Shown here one piece after another: positions 1 to 8,380 of a DNA stretch of 64,000 nt. Source of the stretch: Nonomuraea dietziae (GTDB lineage: Bacteria > Actinomycetota > Actinomycetes > Streptosporangiales > Streptosporangiaceae); assembly GCF_014195505.1 (NCBI RefSeq), contig NZ_JACIBV010000001.1, positions 372,001 through 436,000 of the forward strand, read 5' to 3'. The notes beneath the pieces are model-generated. The model was not told where the DNA came from. It searched no databases and was given only the letters and a program-made list of their open reading frames with translations. A program made the translations under genes and the position numbers. Position 1 is the stretch's first letter, and each line of letters opens with the position of its first letter.

Positions 1-1
1 G

Positions 2-406
2 GGGCTCGACACCCCCGTGATCGAAGCGGCCAGGCTCCTGGCCGACCAGGACCTACCCGGTTTGATCGTCGTCGACGCCGACGGCCTGCCCTTCACAATT
101 CTTCCCGGCACCCAGGTGCTGCGCATGGCCGTGCCCGGCTACTGTCAGGACGACCCCGCGCTGGCCCGCGTGATCGACGAGGCGCACGCTGACCTGTTCC
201 TGCGCCAACTCAGTGAACGGACCGTGCGTGAGGCGCTTCCACGAGAACGGCGTGAGCTGCCCGTCGCCGATCTGAACGCCACCGTGCTCGAGCTGGCCGC
301 GCTGATGGCCCGCACACACAGCCCGCTGGTCGCCGTCGTGGCCGGAGGCCGGTTGCACGGCGCGGTCACGCTGCAGGCGCTGCTCGACCGGGCGGTGGAG
401 GCGTGA
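2..406 (+). CDS. CBS-domain protein, 3' part (5' end outside window)
   Basis: The frame is open from the first complete codon and reads LDTPVIEAARLL before the first possible start (GTG at 17), so the gene probably begins upstream of the window. What remains resembles a CBS pair: a first unit around 'DLPGLIVVDADG' and a second around 'SPLVAVVAGGRLHGAVT' ending in a short helix. CBS pairs usually bind adenosyl ligands and regulate a partner protein. The stop codon overlaps the start of the downstream permease (GTGA), which implies translational coupling and suggests a cytosolic regulatory subunit for that transporter. Family is clear; ligand and the real start are not visible. Confidence 0.8.
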   Translation, partial: GLDTPVIEAARLLADQDLPGLIVVDADGLPFTILPGTQVLRMAVPGYCQDDPALARVIDEAHADLFLRQLSERTVREALPRERRELPVADLNATVLELAALMARTHSPLVAVVAGGRLHGAVTLQALLDRAVEA

Positions 407-1695
407 CGGTCACCGCATGGCTGGCGGTGGCGATCTTCCTGTGCGCCTACGCCCTCATCGCCACAGAGAAGATCCACAGGGTGGCGGCAGCGCTCGGCGC
501 GGCCGGCCTCATGCTGCTCATCCACGCCACCGACGCCGAGGCCGCCTTCTTCTCCGAGCACTCCGGCGTCGACTGGAACGTCATCTTCCTGCTGCTCGGC
601 ATGATGATCATCGTCGGCGTGCTCAAGCAGACCGGCGTCTTCGAGTACCTGGCCATCTGGGCGGCCAAACGGGCCAGAGGGCGCCCCTTCAGGCTGATGG
701 TCCTGCTCGTGGTCATCACGGCGGTCGCCTCCGCGATGCTCGACAACGTCACCACGGTGCTCCTCATCGCCCCCGTCACGTTCCTGGTCTGCGAACGGCT
801 GGCGCTGCCCGCCGCGCCGTACCTGATCGCCGAGGCGATGGCCTCCAACATCGGCGGCGCGGCAACGCTGGTCGGCGACCCGCCCAACATCATCATCGCC
901 AGCAGGGGAGGGCTGTCGTTCAACGACTTCCTCATCCACATGGCGCCGCTGGTCGTGGTGCTGATGGTGGTCTTCGTCGGGCTGTGCAGGATCCTGTTCC
1001 GCAAGGTGTTCGTCTACGACCCCGAGCGCGCCGCCGAGATCATGGCGCTCAACGAGCGCGAGGCCATCCGCGACCCGCGCCTGCTGTGGCAGGCACTCGG
1101 CGTCCTGGCCCTGGTGATGGTCGGATTCGTGCTGCACCCCGTGCTGCACTACGAACCCTCCGTCGTGGCGGTGCTGGGTGCGGGCGTCCTGGTGGCGGCG
1201 ACGAAGGTCACCACGGAGGAGTCGCTCGAAGAGGTGGAGTGGCCGACGCTGGTCTTCTTCGCGGGGCTGTTCGTCATGGTCGGCGCCCTGGTGAACACAG
1301 GGGTGATCGGGGAGCTCTCCCAGATGGCGGTCAGCGCCACCGAAGGCCAGCTGGGATTGACCACCATGGGGTTGCTGGGGGTCTCGGCGGGGCTGTCGGC
1401 GATCGTGGACAACATCCCGTACGTGGCCACCATGAGCCCGATCGTCGCCGAACTGGTTCAGGCCAACGGCGGCAACGGCGCAGGGCAGGTGCTGTGGTGG
1501 GCGCTCGCCTTCGGCGCCGACCTGGGCGGCAACGCCACCGCGGTCGGTGCGGCGGCCAACGTCGTCGTCCTGGGCATCGCCGCACGTAATCGCACGCCGA
1601 TCAGCTTCTGGGAGTTCACCAAGTACGGCCTGATCGTGACGTTGGTGACGGTTTCACTGACGGTGCCGTACCTGTGGGTTCGTTACCTGATGTGA
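403..1695 (+). CDS. SLC13/ArsB-NhaD-type membrane transporter
   Basis: A 430-residue polytopic membrane protein with about 11 hydrophobic segments. The two inverted halves each carry the family re-entrant signature: 'VGDPPNIIIA' near residue 157 and 'GADLGGNATAVGAAANVV' near 368. These are typical of the ion transporter superfamily that includes NhaD, ArsB and citrate carriers. Length fits the family. GTG start overlaps the CBS gene stop by 4 nt, so the two form an operon. Substrate (Na+/H+, dicarboxylate or arsenite) cannot be read from sequence. It ends 14 bp from the convergent MarR gene. Confidence 0.85.
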   Translation: MTVTAWLAVAIFLCAYALIATEKIHRVAAALGAAGLMLLIHATDAEAAFFSEHSGVDWNVIFLLLGMMIIVGVLKQTGVFEYLAIWAAKRARGRPFRLMVLLVVITAVASAMLDNVTTVLLIAPVTFLVCERLALPAAPYLIAEAMASNIGGAATLVGDPPNIIIASRGGLSFNDFLIHMAPLVVVLMVVFVGLCRILFRKVFVYDPERAAEIMALNEREAIRDPRLLWQALGVLALVMVGFVLHPVLHYEPSVVAVLGAGVLVAATKVTTEESLEEVEWPTLVFFAGLFVMVGALVNTGVIGELSQMAVSATEGQLGLTTMGLLGVSAGLSAIVDNIPYVATMSPIVAELVQANGGNGAGQVLWWALAFGADLGGNATAVGAAANVVVLGIAARNRTPISFWEFTKYGLIVTLVTVSLTVPYLWVRYLM

Positions 1696-1708
1696 GAAAG
1701 CCCCCGTC

Positions 1709-2206
1709 TCAGGGACTCTGCCGACTTTCACGTTCCTGGTCCCAGCGGTCCAGGAGTTTGGGGAATTCACGGGCCATGAAGCCGTACATGTCCCGCATGA
1801 GTTCCAGCCGCCGCCTGGGTCCAGGGGAGTCGCCGACCGCGCGCAGACCTCGCTGTGCCAGCGCGCTGAACGCGTCGAACTCGCTCATCTTTGCGCGGAA
1901 GGCGCGGGCGAAGACGTCCTCCTCCAGCCGATAGCGATCCCTTCGCTCCTGCGGCGGGCGAAAGCGGACGATCAGCCCAGCCCCCTCCAGTTGGCGTAGC
2001 GCCACGCTCATGCTGCTCTTCGCCACACCCAGCCGCCCGCCCAGCTCGGACGCGTCAGCCGTGCCATCGGAACTGGCCAGCAGCCATCCGATGGCGCGGC
2101 CGGAGGTACGACTGAGACCCAGCCGTTCGAAGTACAGCCCCGCTTCCTCAACGAACTCCTCCACGTCACCCATGGAGACAGTGTAGGGTTCGGATTGTTC
2201 GGACAC
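1709..2206 (-). CDS. GbsR/MarR-type transcriptional regulator
   Basis: A 165-residue winged-helix protein: the wHTH spans about residues 38-95 ('LGGRLGVAKSSMSVALRQL', then a basic wing 'PPQERRDRYRL'), followed by a helical dimerisation tail. Length and layout match the GbsR/MarR group found repeatedly in this window. The GTG at 2206 gives the longest form, but an ATG at 2173 (MGDVEEFVEEAG) sits just after a TACACT -10-like hexamer (2185-2180, minus) and would give a near-leaderless mRNA; I prefer 2173. It is divergent from the SDR gene at 2236 and probably represses it and itself through the repeats between them. Confidence 0.85.
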   Translation of the reverse strand: MSEQSEPYTVSMGDVEEFVEEAGLYFERLGLSRTSGRAIGWLLASSDGTADASELGGRLGVAKSSMSVALRQLEGAGLIVRFRPPQERRDRYRLEEDVFARAFRAKMSEFDAFSALAQRGLRAVGDSPGPRRRLELMRDMYGFMAREFPKLLDRWDQERESRQSP

Positions 2207-2215
2207 TACCGAACC
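2187..2215. promoter_or_regulatory. Putative MarR operator, GGTTCGG half-sites
   Basis: The MarR/SDR divergent region holds nested inverted repeats: GGTTCGG at 2187-2193 against CCGAACC at 2209-2215, and GTTCGG at 2197-2202 against CCGAAC at 2209-2214 (6-nt spacer). A further CCGAA-like piece follows at 2217. Such clustered half-sites between a MarR gene and its divergent target are typical operators. Assignment to this regulator is inference from position. Confidence 0.55.
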
Positions 2216-2235
2216 AACCGAAGGGCGGTTTCGAG

Positions 2236-3123
2236 ATGCACCACGGGCAACTCACCGTCGCCATCACCGGCGCCAACTCCGGCATCGGCCTCCGAGCCGC
2301 GCGCCGCCTTGCCGCCCAGGGACACCGTCTCCTGATCATCTGTCGAGATCCTGGGCGCGGTGAGGCTGCGGCGGCCACGATCGAGAACAGCCGACTGATC
2401 GTCGCCGATCTGGCGGACCCCACCTCGATCGACGAGGCCGCCGCCACGATCACCCGCCAGGTCGGCCACCTGGACGTACTGATCAACAACGCCGCCGTCT
2501 TCGACCAGGCGATGCGCGAACCTGCCATCACCCCGGCCGGTCATGAGCTGTTCTGGGCGACCAACCATCTCGGGCCGTTCCAGCTCACGGCGCGGCTCAG
2601 CCACCTCCTCGCCGCCGCGCCGAGGCCTCGCGTGATCAACGTTGCCAGCAAGGGGCTGGTCACGATGCCGCGCATCAAGATCCGCTTCGACCAACTGGAT
2701 GAGACGGACTGGTACAGCCCGACGCGGGCCTACTACCACGCCAAGCTGGCGCAGATCATGTTCACCTATTCGCTGGCCATGCGGACAGGTGACAGTCTCG
2801 ATGTCGCCTGTGTGCGCGTGCCCTCCGTCCGGCTCGACGCGGAGCGGGTCGCCGCGATGCCCTGGTTGCTACGCACCCTCTACGCGCCGAAGAACCGAGC
2901 CGCTCTGCCACCGGATCGGCTCGGCGAGTCCTATGCTCTCCTGACCACGCGAATCGAGTCCTGGCGCGATCGGCCCGCATCCGGCGGGCCACTGCACGGC
3001 ATCTACCTTGACGAGGACCTCCACCCTGTCCGGGCCCCGGCACAGGCCTACGACGCCGCAGCGCGCGATCGGCTCTGGTCCGTATCCCAGCTCGCCACGG
3101 GCCATCCGCAGTGGGCCTGGTGA
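2236..3123 (+). CDS. SDR-family NAD(P)-dependent oxidoreductase
   Basis: A 295-residue Rossmann-fold dehydrogenase. The cofactor loop is 'TGANSGIG' (residues 11-18), 'NNAAV' is near residue 84, and the catalytic pair lies in 'YYHAK' (YxxxK, about residue 165) with an upstream 'NVASKG' serine strand. The C-terminus is longer and less conserved, as in retinol-dehydrogenase-like or light-dependent protochlorophyllide-reductase-like SDRs. It diverges from a MarR-type regulator across a 30-60 bp region, so it is probably the regulated target. Substrate unknown. Confidence 0.85.
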   Translation: MHHGQLTVAITGANSGIGLRAARRLAAQGHRLLIICRDPGRGEAAAATIENSRLIVADLADPTSIDEAAATITRQVGHLDVLINNAAVFDQAMREPAITPAGHELFWATNHLGPFQLTARLSHLLAAAPRPRVINVASKGLVTMPRIKIRFDQLDETDWYSPTRAYYHAKLAQIMFTYSLAMRTGDSLDVACVRVPSVRLDAERVAAMPWLLRTLYAPKNRAALPPDRLGESYALLTTRIESWRDRPASGGPLHGIYLDEDLHPVRAPAQAYDAAARDRLWSVSQLATGHPQWAW

Positions 3124-3215
3124 CATGGACCTGACCACCCGACGCGTCTCCACCCGGTGGCGTGACGACGCAGCACCGTGGCGGTGCTGCGGGGGTCTCT
3201 TTCGGCTGCCAGCGG

Positions 3216-3988
3216 CTACCGATTGTGGTCTGCTTTCCGCCACCAAGCGGCGGTCGCGTACACACCAACAGAGCCGGTGCTCAGCACCAGCAGGAAGCTC
3301 AGGACGTTGGGTGGGTCGTGGCCAGGGCCCGCGGTACCGGCGAACAGGCCGGGCACCGACCAGGGAAAGTAGGCGCCGAAGCCGAGTGCGGCGACGACCT
3401 GGGCGGTGAAGAGCGCGGCGAAGAGGGCGGCCACAGCTGCCAGGTAGCCGCGGCCGGTGCTGGCGGCCAGGGACAGCTGAGCAGCGAGGTCAGCGACGCA
3501 GCGATCAGGACTCTCGCAACGCCCTCGGCGACGTGTTGTCCCGACCAGCCAGGTAGGCCCAACAGCGCGCCGATCAGCAGGCCGAGCCCGCAGACCTGGA
3601 CGGCAAGGAGCACTGACCAGAGCCCGGCGATGATGAATTTGGCTCCGACGATGGCAGATCGGGAGGTGGGCAGGGCCAGCAGGTCCTTGGCGGTATGGTC
3701 GCTGAACTCACGGCCGAACAGCCAGATGGCGATCACTCCGTAGATCAGCAGGCCGCCGACTGCGACGGCCTGGGCCAGCAGTGCCAGGTAGCCGGTCCAG
3801 TCGGCGGTGGCGCCGCTCAGCTGGGCCTTGGCGCCGAGCAGGCCGAGAGCCTGCGCTCGCTGCGGGTCTTGCAGGATGAACATGAACAGCCCGCAGACGA
3901 GGGTGGCCACGGTGAAGGCCAGGGCGCTGATCCAGGGTAGGCGACTGCGCCGCACTTTCAGCAGCTCCGCCCATAGCGCTTCACGCAT
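3216..3988 (-). pseudogene. ABC-2 type transporter permease, frameshifted
   Basis: From ATG 3988 (MREALWAELLKVRRSR) the frame encodes an ABC-2 permease with segments at 'LPWISALAFTVATLVCGLFM', 'GGLLIYGVIAIWLFGREFS' and 'LLAVQVCGLGLLIGALLG'. At about 3473-3482 the hydrophobic reading jumps frame: coding sense resumes in another frame as 'LSLAASTGRGYLAAVAALF' and runs through two more membrane segments to a stop at 3216. One missing base explains it. The start overlaps the stop of the ATPase gene by 8 bp, so they form one operon. Either the exporter is dead or this is a sequence error. Confidence 0.75.
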
Positions 3989-4922
3989 TGTCGGCTCCCA
4001 CCACGCGCAGGAAGTAGGTCTCCAGATCTTCTTCCTCGACGAGGAGCTGGACGGGTGGCACCCCACACTTCACCAGCACGGTGGCGACCTGTTCGGGGTG
4101 CTCTATGGCGTGGTCGTCGGTGAGCACCAGGTCGGACGCGGGGTGGTAACCGCGTGTGCTGAGCACGTGGTGGGCCTTGGTGTCGTCACGGGTGGCCACC
4201 CGTAGGCGACGCCGCAGCTGCTGGTCCAGGCCGCTGGCGGCGAGTTCCTGGAGCAGGCGGCCGTGATGGAGGATGCCGATGCGCGTAGCCAGCCGCGCGA
4301 CCTCGGTGAGCAGGTGGCTCGACAGCAGCACCGTGGTGCCGTGCTCGCGGGCAAGGTCGGCCAGCAGAGCGCGGATCTCTACGACGCCGGCGGGATCCAG
4401 GCCGTTGACGGGCTCGTCGAGGATGAGCAGTTCGGGAGCGTGGACAAGGGCCTTGGCCAGGGCCAATCGCTGCAGGTTGCCCATCGACAGGGCCTGTGCG
4501 CGGCGGTCGGCGTAGGAGGTGAGGGACAGGCGCTCGATGATGGCGTCGACCGGTCCTGGCGCCGGTCGCGTGGGCAGGCGCCGCAGCCTGCGCACGACCT
4601 CCAGGTTCTCGCGGACGGTCAGCTCAGGGTAGGCGGCGGGAGCTTCCACGAGGTAACCGGTCCGGCCCCATGCTGCTCGCTCACCGCGGGACACCCTGGC
4701 GCCCAGCACGCTCACCGAGCCCTCGGTGGGCGTGATCATGCCGAGCAGCATGCGGATCAAGGTCGTCTTGCCGGCGCCGTTGAGCCCGAGCAAGGCGTAG
4801 ATCTGACCGGCCTGCACCTGCAAGCTGACGCCATCGACGGCCACGACGTCGCCGTAGCGCTTGGACGCGTTGACGACCTCGATGACCGGCACGGGTTCAC
4901 TCTGCCCGATCTTGACCGTCAT
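3981..4922 (-). CDS. ABC transporter ATP-binding protein (drug/ABC-2 type)
   Basis: A 313-residue nucleotide-binding subunit. Walker A is 'GLNGAGKTT' (about residue 45), the signature is the atypical 'LSMGNLQRLALAKAL' in place of LSGGQ, Walker B is 'LLILDEPVNGLDP', and the switch histidine lies in 'LLSSHLL'. The C-terminal 90 residues are the usual extension of DrrA/CcmA-like exporters ending in 'DLETYFLRVVG'. It pairs with the downstream ABC-2 permease, which is frameshifted here, so the transporter may not function. An RBS (AGGAA) precedes the ATG. Confidence 0.9.
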   Translation of the reverse strand: MTVKIGQSEPVPVIEVVNASKRYGDVVAVDGVSLQVQAGQIYALLGLNGAGKTTLIRMLLGMITPTEGSVSVLGARVSRGERAAWGRTGYLVEAPAAYPELTVRENLEVVRRLRRLPTRPAPGPVDAIIERLSLTSYADRRAQALSMGNLQRLALAKALVHAPELLILDEPVNGLDPAGVVEIRALLADLAREHGTTVLLSSHLLTEVARLATRIGILHHGRLLQELAASGLDQQLRRRLRVATRDDTKAHHVLSTRGYHPASDLVLTDDHAIEHPEQVATVLVKCGVPPVQLLVEEEDLETYFLRVVGADNA

Positions 4923-5291
4923 TGATAGGTTCCTGTCGGGTGCGCCGGGAAGTCTGGTCGGCAGTCATTTTGTCGATCACGAAAGGGGTGCCTGGCGCGT
5001 GTGCACTCGTGTCCTGGTCGTGTCCTGCCCGACCGTCACGGTCGCCGTCGTAGACGGTCATGGGCTTGCGGCCCTCGTCCTGTCCGGAACGCAGATGCCA
5101 GGCCCGGCTGCTGTCTCTCGGCGTCGACCTCGCCGGCACCGCCACCTCCGTCGGGACGCCGGCCCGCAAGGCGGCCATCAGCGCAGGTGACCGCGCTGCC
5201 ATCAGCTTCTCGACCTTCACCGCGCCACCGTGATCACGGTGGACCTCGTGGCTACCCCCATCTCCCCCTGTGACCATCGATCGAGGTTTCT
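4923..5291. other. Intergenic region holding one copy of an 18-nt repeated motif
   Basis: 369 bp between the ABC ATPase (minus) and the antiporter (plus). At 4945-4962 it holds CCGGGAAGTCTGGTCGGC; near-identical 18-mers occur at 8321-8338 and, inverted, at 23928-23945. GCCGG...TCGGC can pair into a short hairpin. A minus-strand frame covers much of this region but shows no recognisable domain. I see no other gene. Confidence 0.45.
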
Positions 5292-6524
5292 GTGAGTGTT
5301 CTCCTGCTCGTGTTCGCCGGCCTCCTGCTGCTGGCGGTGCTGCTGTCCAGCCTGGCCAACCGCACGATCCTGTCAACGGCGGCGCTGTTCCTGGTGGCGG
5401 GGTTTCTGCTCGGCGACGGGGCGCTTGGTGTGGTCTCGCTCGCCCCAAATGACGAGATCGTCGCGACGCTGGCCGAGCTGGCCCTGTTCGCGGTGCTGTT
5501 CACCGACGGCATGCGGGTGGGCTGGAAGGATCTGCGCACCGCGTGGCGCCTGCCTGGCCGGGCCCTGGGGTGGGGACTGCCGCTCACCCTGGTTGTGACC
5601 GCGCTGGGCGCGCACTATCTGGTCGGCCTAGGTTGGATGGAGTCCTTGCTGATCGGCGCGATCCTCGCGCCCACCGACCCGGTCTTCGCCGCCGCGCTGG
5701 TCGGCAACGAGAAGGTGCCGCCCCGGCTGCGTCAGCTCCTCAACGTCGAGTCCGGTGTCAACGACGGGCTGGCGCTGCCGTTCGTGATGCTGTTCCTGGC
5801 GGTGGCCGCTGGATCGGAGAGCCTGCACCTGGGTGAGCTCGGCCTGGAGCTCGGGTTGGGCATCGTCATCGGGGTGGCGGTGCCGTGGGTGGCGATCAAG
5901 CTGGAGCGCACCCGCTGGTTCTCCGCCTCCACCGCCTACGAGCCGCTCAACGCCCTGGCGATCGGGCTGCTGGTGCTCGCGCTGGGCAAGGCCACGCACG
6001 GCAACCTGTTCCTGGCCGCCTTCTGTGCCGGCATCACGGTGGCCACTTTCGGAGAGCGGCAGCGCGAGTCGTTCGAGCACTTCGGCGAGCTGATCGCCGA
6101 GCTGTTCAAGCTCGCGGCCCTGCTGGTGTTCGGCGCGTTGATCAGCCTGCCGCTGCTCGGATCGGTCGGCTGGCGGGGATGGCTGTTCGCCATCGTCGCG
6201 CTGGTGCTGGCCCGGCCGCTCGCCATCTGGATCTCCTTCCTGGGCTCCGGGCTGAACGTGCGGGAACAGGCCGCGGTCGCCTGGTTCGGACCCAAGGGCT
6301 TCGCCTCGGTGGTCTACGGCCTCATCGTCCTGGCCTCCGGCATCGCCGCCGCGCAGGAGGTCTTCCAGTTGGTCGCGGTCACCATCGTGGTCTCGATCCT
6401 GCTGCACTCCTCCACCGACATCGTGGTGGCCCGATGGTTCGACGACGAGCAGGAGGTGCCCGCCTGGTACGGCGTCGCCCGCCGCCTGCGCGAGCGGGTG
6501 CGCAAGGAGCGGGGAGCGTCCTGA
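5292..6524 (+). CDS. CPA1-family Na+/H+ antiporter
   Basis: A 410-residue protein with about 12 membrane segments. The family ion-binding signature is present: 'ILAPTDPVFAAALV' (near 120) and 'NVESGVNDGLALP' (near 150, the ND pair). It starts at GTG 5292 and runs without interruption to a charged cytosolic tail. It exchanges Na+ or K+ for H+ at the plasma membrane and serves pH or salt homeostasis; ion preference cannot be read. It ends 3 bp before a convergent gene. A repeated 18-nt motif lies about 330 bp upstream, too far for a confident link. Confidence 0.88.
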   Translation: MSVLLLVFAGLLLLAVLLSSLANRTILSTAALFLVAGFLLGDGALGVVSLAPNDEIVATLAELALFAVLFTDGMRVGWKDLRTAWRLPGRALGWGLPLTLVVTALGAHYLVGLGWMESLLIGAILAPTDPVFAAALVGNEKVPPRLRQLLNVESGVNDGLALPFVMLFLAVAAGSESLHLGELGLELGLGIVIGVAVPWVAIKLERTRWFSASTAYEPLNALAIGLLVLALGKATHGNLFLAAFCAGITVATFGERQRESFEHFGELIAELFKLAALLVFGALISLPLLGSVGWRGWLFAIVALVLARPLAIWISFLGSGLNVREQAAVAWFGPKGFASVVYGLIVLASGIAAAQEVFQLVAVTIVVSILLHSSTDIVVARWFDDEQEVPAWYGVARRLRERVRKERGAS

Positions 6525-6527
6525 CGC

Positions 6528-6968
6528 TCAGCCGCCCTGCGTGATCAGCGCCACCAGGGCCCAGGCGAACAGTGCGGTCTGGATGACGAGCTCGCGCCAG
6601 GCAAGCCGTGGGTTGGCCTGGATGGCGTACGACATGGTCGTGATCGGCGTGCCGGGTGGCGGGGGTGTCCGGTCCGGCGGGAGAGGCTGGGTGAAGCGGT
6701 GGAAGAGCACCTGGGTCAGAGTCAGGCCGACCAGCAGGCCGGTGATGAAGCTGAGGTGCTCGAGCCCGACTGTGGCCAGCAGCGCCACCAGGACGGCCAT
6801 GAGCGTCAGCAAAATGTGGTCGAACACCTTGCTGGCCTGGCTGCGATGGTAGGCGGCGATGCGCTTGATGCGGACGTCGTAGGGGATGGCGAACAGGTTG
6901 ATGAACTTGATCAGCGCCTGCAGGATGTACAGGCCGAGCAGGATCTTCAGGGCGAGGGCCATGTTCAC
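6528..6968 (-). CDS. Small integral membrane protein, unknown function
   Basis: About 144-146 residues with four hydrophobic segments ('ALKILLGLYILQALIKF', 'ILLTLMAVLVALLATVGL', 'FITGLLVGLTLTQVLF', 'ALFAWALVALITQ'). I do not recognise the family. GTG 6968 overlaps the stop of the upstream TetR gene; ATG 6962 is an equally good start. The overlap places it in an operon with the TetR regulator, so it is likely the effector gene that regulator controls, under the palindrome at 7679-7709. Confidence 0.7.
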   Translation of the reverse strand: MNMALALKILLGLYILQALIKFINLFAIPYDVRIKRIAAYHRSQASKVFDHILLTLMAVLVALLATVGLEHLSFITGLLVGLTLTQVLFHRFTQPLPPDRTPPPPGTPITTMSYAIQANPRLAWRELVIQTALFAWALVALITQGG

Positions 6969-7669
6969 TCCTTGACGGGGTCGCCCCCGTCGAACCAGGC
7001 CGCCAGAGTCACCACATCCACGAGCCGTAGTGAGCCGGACGGCAGGCCGAGGACGCGCTCGAGCGCGTCGGTGTAGGCCGCGACGACCGGCCGGACGCGG
7101 GTGGCCGAAGGGGCGTGCGGCTTCTGGGTGAGGAACAGCTCGCCCAGGGCGTCATTCAGGTCGTTGACGAGCGACAACAGAACGCGCGCCGTCTGTTGCG
7201 GGTCGCGCGCGGTGAAGGTCCCTTCTGCGACACCCTTGCCCACGATCGCGGCAAGCAGGGGCACGATCCGCGCGGACACCACCGAGCGCGTCTTGTGTCG
7301 GACGACGGCGTTGTCGTCGGAGTACCAGACCCTCAGCAGCGCGGTCAGGAGATCCCGTCGCTGCGTCTTCCACCCGGCCAGGGCGGCGAAGAAGCGTTGG
7401 AGGTCGTCCAGTGCCGAATGGTCGGGCGTGTCCACGAACGGCGTCAGATGCGTTTGCAGGAGGTCGGCATTGCGCTCCACCACGGCCTGCAGGAGGGCCT
7501 GCTTGGAGTCGAAGTAGTGATAGAAGGCTCCCTTGGAGGTGCCGACCTCGGCCAGCACGTCCTGCACGCTCATCCGTGCGTAGCCCTGGCTCTCGATCAG
7601 GAGCTGTGCGGCGTCGAGGAATTCCTCCCGCCGAGCTGTGTGCGCAACCGCGTCGATCGTCCGGGCCAT
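6965..7669 (-). CDS. TetR/AcrR-family regulator
   Basis: About 234 residues from ATG 7669 (MARTIDAVAHTARREEF). The N-terminal HTH is classical: 'VLAEVGTSKGAFYHYFDSKQALL'. The C-terminal helical domain resembles TetR_C regulators that bind hydrophobic ligands. Longer starts (7681, 7732) would place the operator inside the coding sequence, so the short form is chosen. It is followed, with stop-start overlap, by a membrane-protein gene. A perfect 12-bp-arm palindrome sits 10 bp upstream of the start, implying autorepression. Confidence 0.88.
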   Translation of the reverse strand: MARTIDAVAHTARREEFLDAAQLLIESQGYARMSVQDVLAEVGTSKGAFYHYFDSKQALLQAVVERNADLLQTHLTPFVDTPDHSALDDLQRFFAALAGWKTQRRDLLTALLRVWYSDDNAVVRHKTRSVVSARIVPLLAAIVGKGVAEGTFTARDPQQTARVLLSLVNDLNDALGELFLTQKPHAPSATRVRPVVAAYTDALERVLGLPSGSLRLVDVVTLAAWFDGGDPVKE

Positions 7670-7678
7670 GAGCGACTC

Positions 7679-7709
7679 CATTAATAAACCGACCGTTGGT
7701 TTATTAATG
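7679..7709. promoter_or_regulatory. TetR operator, perfect 12-bp inverted repeat
   Basis: Left arm CATTAATAAACC (7679-7690) and right arm GGTTTATTAATG (7698-7709) are exact reverse complements around a 7-nt spacer GACCGTT that is itself nearly symmetric. The AT-rich arms stand out from the high-GC surroundings. It lies directly before the TetR start, and the stop codon of the upstream MarR gene (7704-7706) falls inside it. Autoregulation by the TetR protein is the simplest reading. Confidence 0.8.
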
Positions 7710-8216
7710 ACCCGTGCTCGGGTGGCTGTCAAGCCTCCACCTCTTCGCCTCCTTGCTGCTGTGCTGATGCCAGCGTTGCAGCAGAGCGGGCAGTTCGCCG
7801 AGCAGGAACTCGTAGAAGTCGCGCATCTGTGTGAGCCGCCGGTGTGCGGGATCGTCGGCCTCGGTGGAGTCGATCCCGGCTCTCGCAGCCTGGAGCATGG
7901 TCTGGATGACCGTGTTCTGGCTGGTGAAGAGGGTGGCCCAGGCGTCGTCGCGCAGCCGGTAGTGCTCGCGGCGGCTGCCAGGGGCGGGCAGCCGTTCGAT
8001 CAGGCCGACCGTCAGCAGTGATTTCACCGCGCCGGAGACCGCGCCCGCGCTGGCCTCCAGCCGTTCGGCGATCTCGCCCGCCGTCACGCTCTCCTGGTCG
8101 GTGAACAGGAACACCGCCAAGGTCCGCGCGGCCATCCGCTGCAGCCCGCCCTCGGTCAACACCAAGGCCAGCTGCTCGGCCGCCTGCCACTGCTCACGCT
8201 TGTCGTTCACGCTCAA
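7704..8216 (-). CDS. GbsR/MarR-type transcriptional regulator
   Basis: A 170-residue winged-helix protein with HTH 'GEIAERLEASAGAVSGAVKSLL' and wing 'APGSRREHYRL', then a helical tail 'MRDFYEFLLGELPALLQRWHQ' matching the MarR-type protein at 1709. It is divergent from the CocE/epimerase/monooxygenase operon at 8381; the AT-rich palindromes between the two are likely its operator. Its 3' end runs into the TetR operator downstream, so transcription of this gene may affect that site. Confidence 0.87.
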   Translation of the reverse strand: MSVNDKREQWQAAEQLALVLTEGGLQRMAARTLAVFLFTDQESVTAGEIAERLEASAGAVSGAVKSLLTVGLIERLPAPGSRREHYRLRDDAWATLFTSQNTVIQTMLQAARAGIDSTEADDPAHRRLTQMRDFYEFLLGELPALLQRWHQHSSKEAKRWRLDSHPSTGH

Positions 8217-8250
8217 CCTCCGTGGCGAGGATATCCAACATCACGTGACT

Positions 8251-8278
8251 TCAGAATTTTCTGAAAATTCGGTATACT
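8251..8278. promoter_or_regulatory. MarR operator overlapping a TATACT promoter
   Basis: Two overlapping palindromes: TCAGAA-TT-TTCTGA (8251-8264) and GAATTTTC-T-GAAAATTC (8254-8270). Directly after comes a plus-strand -10 TATACT (8273-8278), with a weak -35 TTCAGA at 8250-8255 (17-nt spacing). The palindrome therefore occupies the promoter of the CocE operon. Repression by the divergent MarR protein is inference from layout. Confidence 0.7.
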
Positions 8279-8320
8279 GATGGCCATCGGGGTCCGCTGT
8301 GCGGAGAGGCCGATGGTGTG

Positions 8321-8338
8321 CCGGGAAGCCTGGTCGGC
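8321..8338 (+). promoter_or_regulatory. Repeated 18-nt leader motif (copy 2)
   Basis: CCGGGAAGCCTGGTCGGC, one mismatch from the copies at 4945-4962 and 23928-23945 (inverted). It lies between the predicted transcription start (~8285) and the ATG at 8381, so it would be in the mRNA leader. Preceding bases (GATGGTGTG) also match the third copy (GATGGTGAG). Function unknown; a structured leader or protein-binding site is possible. Confidence 0.45.
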
Positions 8339-8380
8339 GATGTGTGATCCAACCCACGTCGACGAGGAGATGACCCCGCG

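Noticed and set aside
4945..4962. Repeated 18-nt motif as a cobalamin riboswitch (B12 box)
   Set aside because: GGGAAG is shared but the B12 box and GCCACTG elements are absent, and downstream genes do not fit.
4897..5448. Minus-strand frame upstream of the ABC ATPase as a gene
   Set aside because: No domain, overlaps starts of genes on both sides, composition unlike neighbours.
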